Source: an uncultured Roseateles sp.
GTDB lineage: Bacteria > Pseudomonadota > Gammaproteobacteria > Burkholderiales > Burkholderiaceae
NCBI GenBank assembly: GCA_946480605.1
Contig: CAMLKW010000223.1
Location: 1-7,029, forward strand
Reading direction: 5' to 3'
DNA: 7,029 bases
The notes below the pieces were generated by a model. The model saw only the letters and a list, made by a program, of their open reading frames with translations, was not told the origin of the DNA and searched no databases. The position numbers were made by a program, and so were the translations under genes. Shown piece after piece: positions 6,127 through 7,029 of the stretch. Positions within the stretch are counted from its first letter, which is position 1. Each line of letters starts with the position of its first letter.

Positions 6127-7029
6127 ATGCCAGTCTACAGCATGACCGGGTACGCCAATTCCGTGGCTCAACCCCCTAAAGCCGAGGACGGCAACAACAT
6201 GAGCCAAGCCGCCGTCAGCGTCGAGCTTCGCTCGGTCAACGGCCGCTTCCTGGACCTCAGCATGCGCATGCCAGAAGAACTGCGCGGCCTGGAGCCCCAG
6301 CTGCGCGAACTGATCGCCGCACGCTTCAAGCGCGGCAAGATCGAGCTGCGCATCAACACCCAACGCGAATCGGACGGCAGCTGGCCTCAGCCTCAGCCGG
6401 ATCAGCTCAACCGCCTGGCCAACCTGGAAGCCAAAGTGCGGGCCTGGCTGCCGCAGGCGGCGCCGCTGTCGGTCCACGAGGCCTTGAACTGGTGCAAGAG
6501 CGGTGCGGCGGCGCCTGCCCAGTTGGATGCTGCGACGCTGGAGGCGGCCAAGGCCTGTGTCGACGGGTTGGCCGAAGCCCGCGAACGCGAGGGCGAGAAA
6601 CTGGTCGCCATCCTGGTGGAACGGATCGCGCGGTTGCGCGAACTGGCCACCGAAGCGGAACCATTGCTACCCGCCGTCGTGGCACGACAGCAGCAGCGTT
6701 TCCTGGAACGCTGGCAGGAGGCGTTGGCGGCCACCAGCGCGACCTCCACGGTGCCTAAGGAGGCCTTGCAGGAGCGCGCGCTGAACGAGGCTGCGGCGTT
6801 CGCGATCCGAATCGACGTGGCGGAGGAGTTGTCCCGCCTGCGCGCCCATCTTGAAGAGCTGAGTCGCCTGCTGAAGAAGGGCGGCGAACTGGGCAAGCGT
6901 CTGGACTTCCTGATCCAGGAACTGCACCGTGAAGCCAACACGCTAGGCTCCAAATCGGCGGCACTGGAACTGACCAACATCTCCGTCGAGATGAAGGTCG
7001 CCATCGAGCAGATGCGGGAGCAGGTGCAG
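6127..7029 (+). CDS. yicC: YicC/YloC-family endoribonuclease, nearly complete (3' end outside window)
   Basis: YicC/YloC proteins are reported as endoribonucleases and were long known as stress-induced proteins. ATG 6127-6129 is immediately preceded by an in-frame TAA, so the start cannot lie further upstream. The first 301 codons are present with no stop. The N-terminal YicC domain shows SMTGYA (5-10), VELRSVNGRFLD (32-43) and RGKIELRI (69-76). A long charged helical middle follows, then the C-terminal DUF1732 signature RLDFLIQELHREANT (258-272), LGSKSA and VAIEQMREQVQ at the edge. Family members usually end a few residues after REQVQ, so almost all of the protein is here. Between SMTGYA and VELRS the spacing is longer than in the short E. 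coli-type proteins, holding a Pro/Asp/Asn-rich insert. In related bacteria gmk often follows; that would lie beyond the window. Confidence 0.95.
   Translation, partial: MPVYSMTGYANSVAQPPKAEDGNNMSQAAVSVELRSVNGRFLDLSMRMPEELRGLEPQLRELIAARFKRGKIELRINTQRESDGSWPQPQPDQLNRLANLEAKVRAWLPQAAPLSVHEALNWCKSGAAAPAQLDAATLEAAKACVDGLAEAREREGEKLVAILVERIARLRELATEAEPLLPAVVARQQQRFLERWQEALAATSATSTVPKEALQERALNEAAAFAIRIDVAEELSRLRAHLEELSRLLKKGGELGKRLDFLIQELHREANTLGSKSAALELTNISVEMKVAIEQMREQVQ

Noticed and set aside
6402..7004. Minus-strand open frames opposite yicC
   Set aside because: yicC is clearly recognised over the whole stretch; the reverse frames are Ser/Arg/Ala-rich shadows.

Overview
The window is GC-rich (roughly two thirds G+C by eye) and densely coded, with no mobile-element, CRISPR, tRNA or rRNA signal. 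Protein styles (HemW with PWCLRKCPYCDFNSH, RNase PH, RdgB, a GcvA-like LysR) and the gene order suggest a Burkholderiales betaproteobacterium, perhaps near Comamonadaceae or the Leptothrix/Rubrivivax group. The group assignment is inference from memory of such loci; no search was run.

Layout, left to right. (1) Positions 1-425 hold the 3' end of cheB (+), the right edge of a chemotaxis locus. (2) Positions 426-716 (-) encode a small unrecognised exported protein whose stop codon abuts the cheB stop with no spacer. (3) A 91-bp divergent intergenic region (717-807) carries a LysR-type T-N11-A palindrome. (4) Positions 808-1734 (+) encode a LysR-family regulator. (5) Positions 1706-6094 form a tight five-gene minus-strand operon, read right to left: Ser/Thr kinase, PP2C phosphatase, rph (RNase PH), rdgB (dITP/XTP pyrophosphatase), hemW (radical-SAM heme chaperone). 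Its junctions overlap by 4 bp, are spaced 13 bp, overlap by 4 bp, and overlap by 8 bp. (6) A 32-bp divergent gap separates the operon from yicC (+, 6127 to the window edge), an endoribonuclease-family gene missing probably only its last few codons.

How the genes fit together. The kinase and phosphatase are an opposing signalling pair translated as a coupled unit, because the phosphatase TTG start overlaps the kinase stop. They sit upstream of RNA 3'-end processing (rph), nucleotide-pool sanitation (rdgB) and heme handling (hemW), and back-to-back with a second ribonuclease-family gene (yicC). That association of reversible Ser/Thr phosphorylation with RNA metabolism is the most interesting feature, but each gene belongs to a known family. 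The least explained piece is the small exported protein paired with the LysR regulator. I see no clear evidence of a wholly new system. No stretch over 300 bases lacks a gene.
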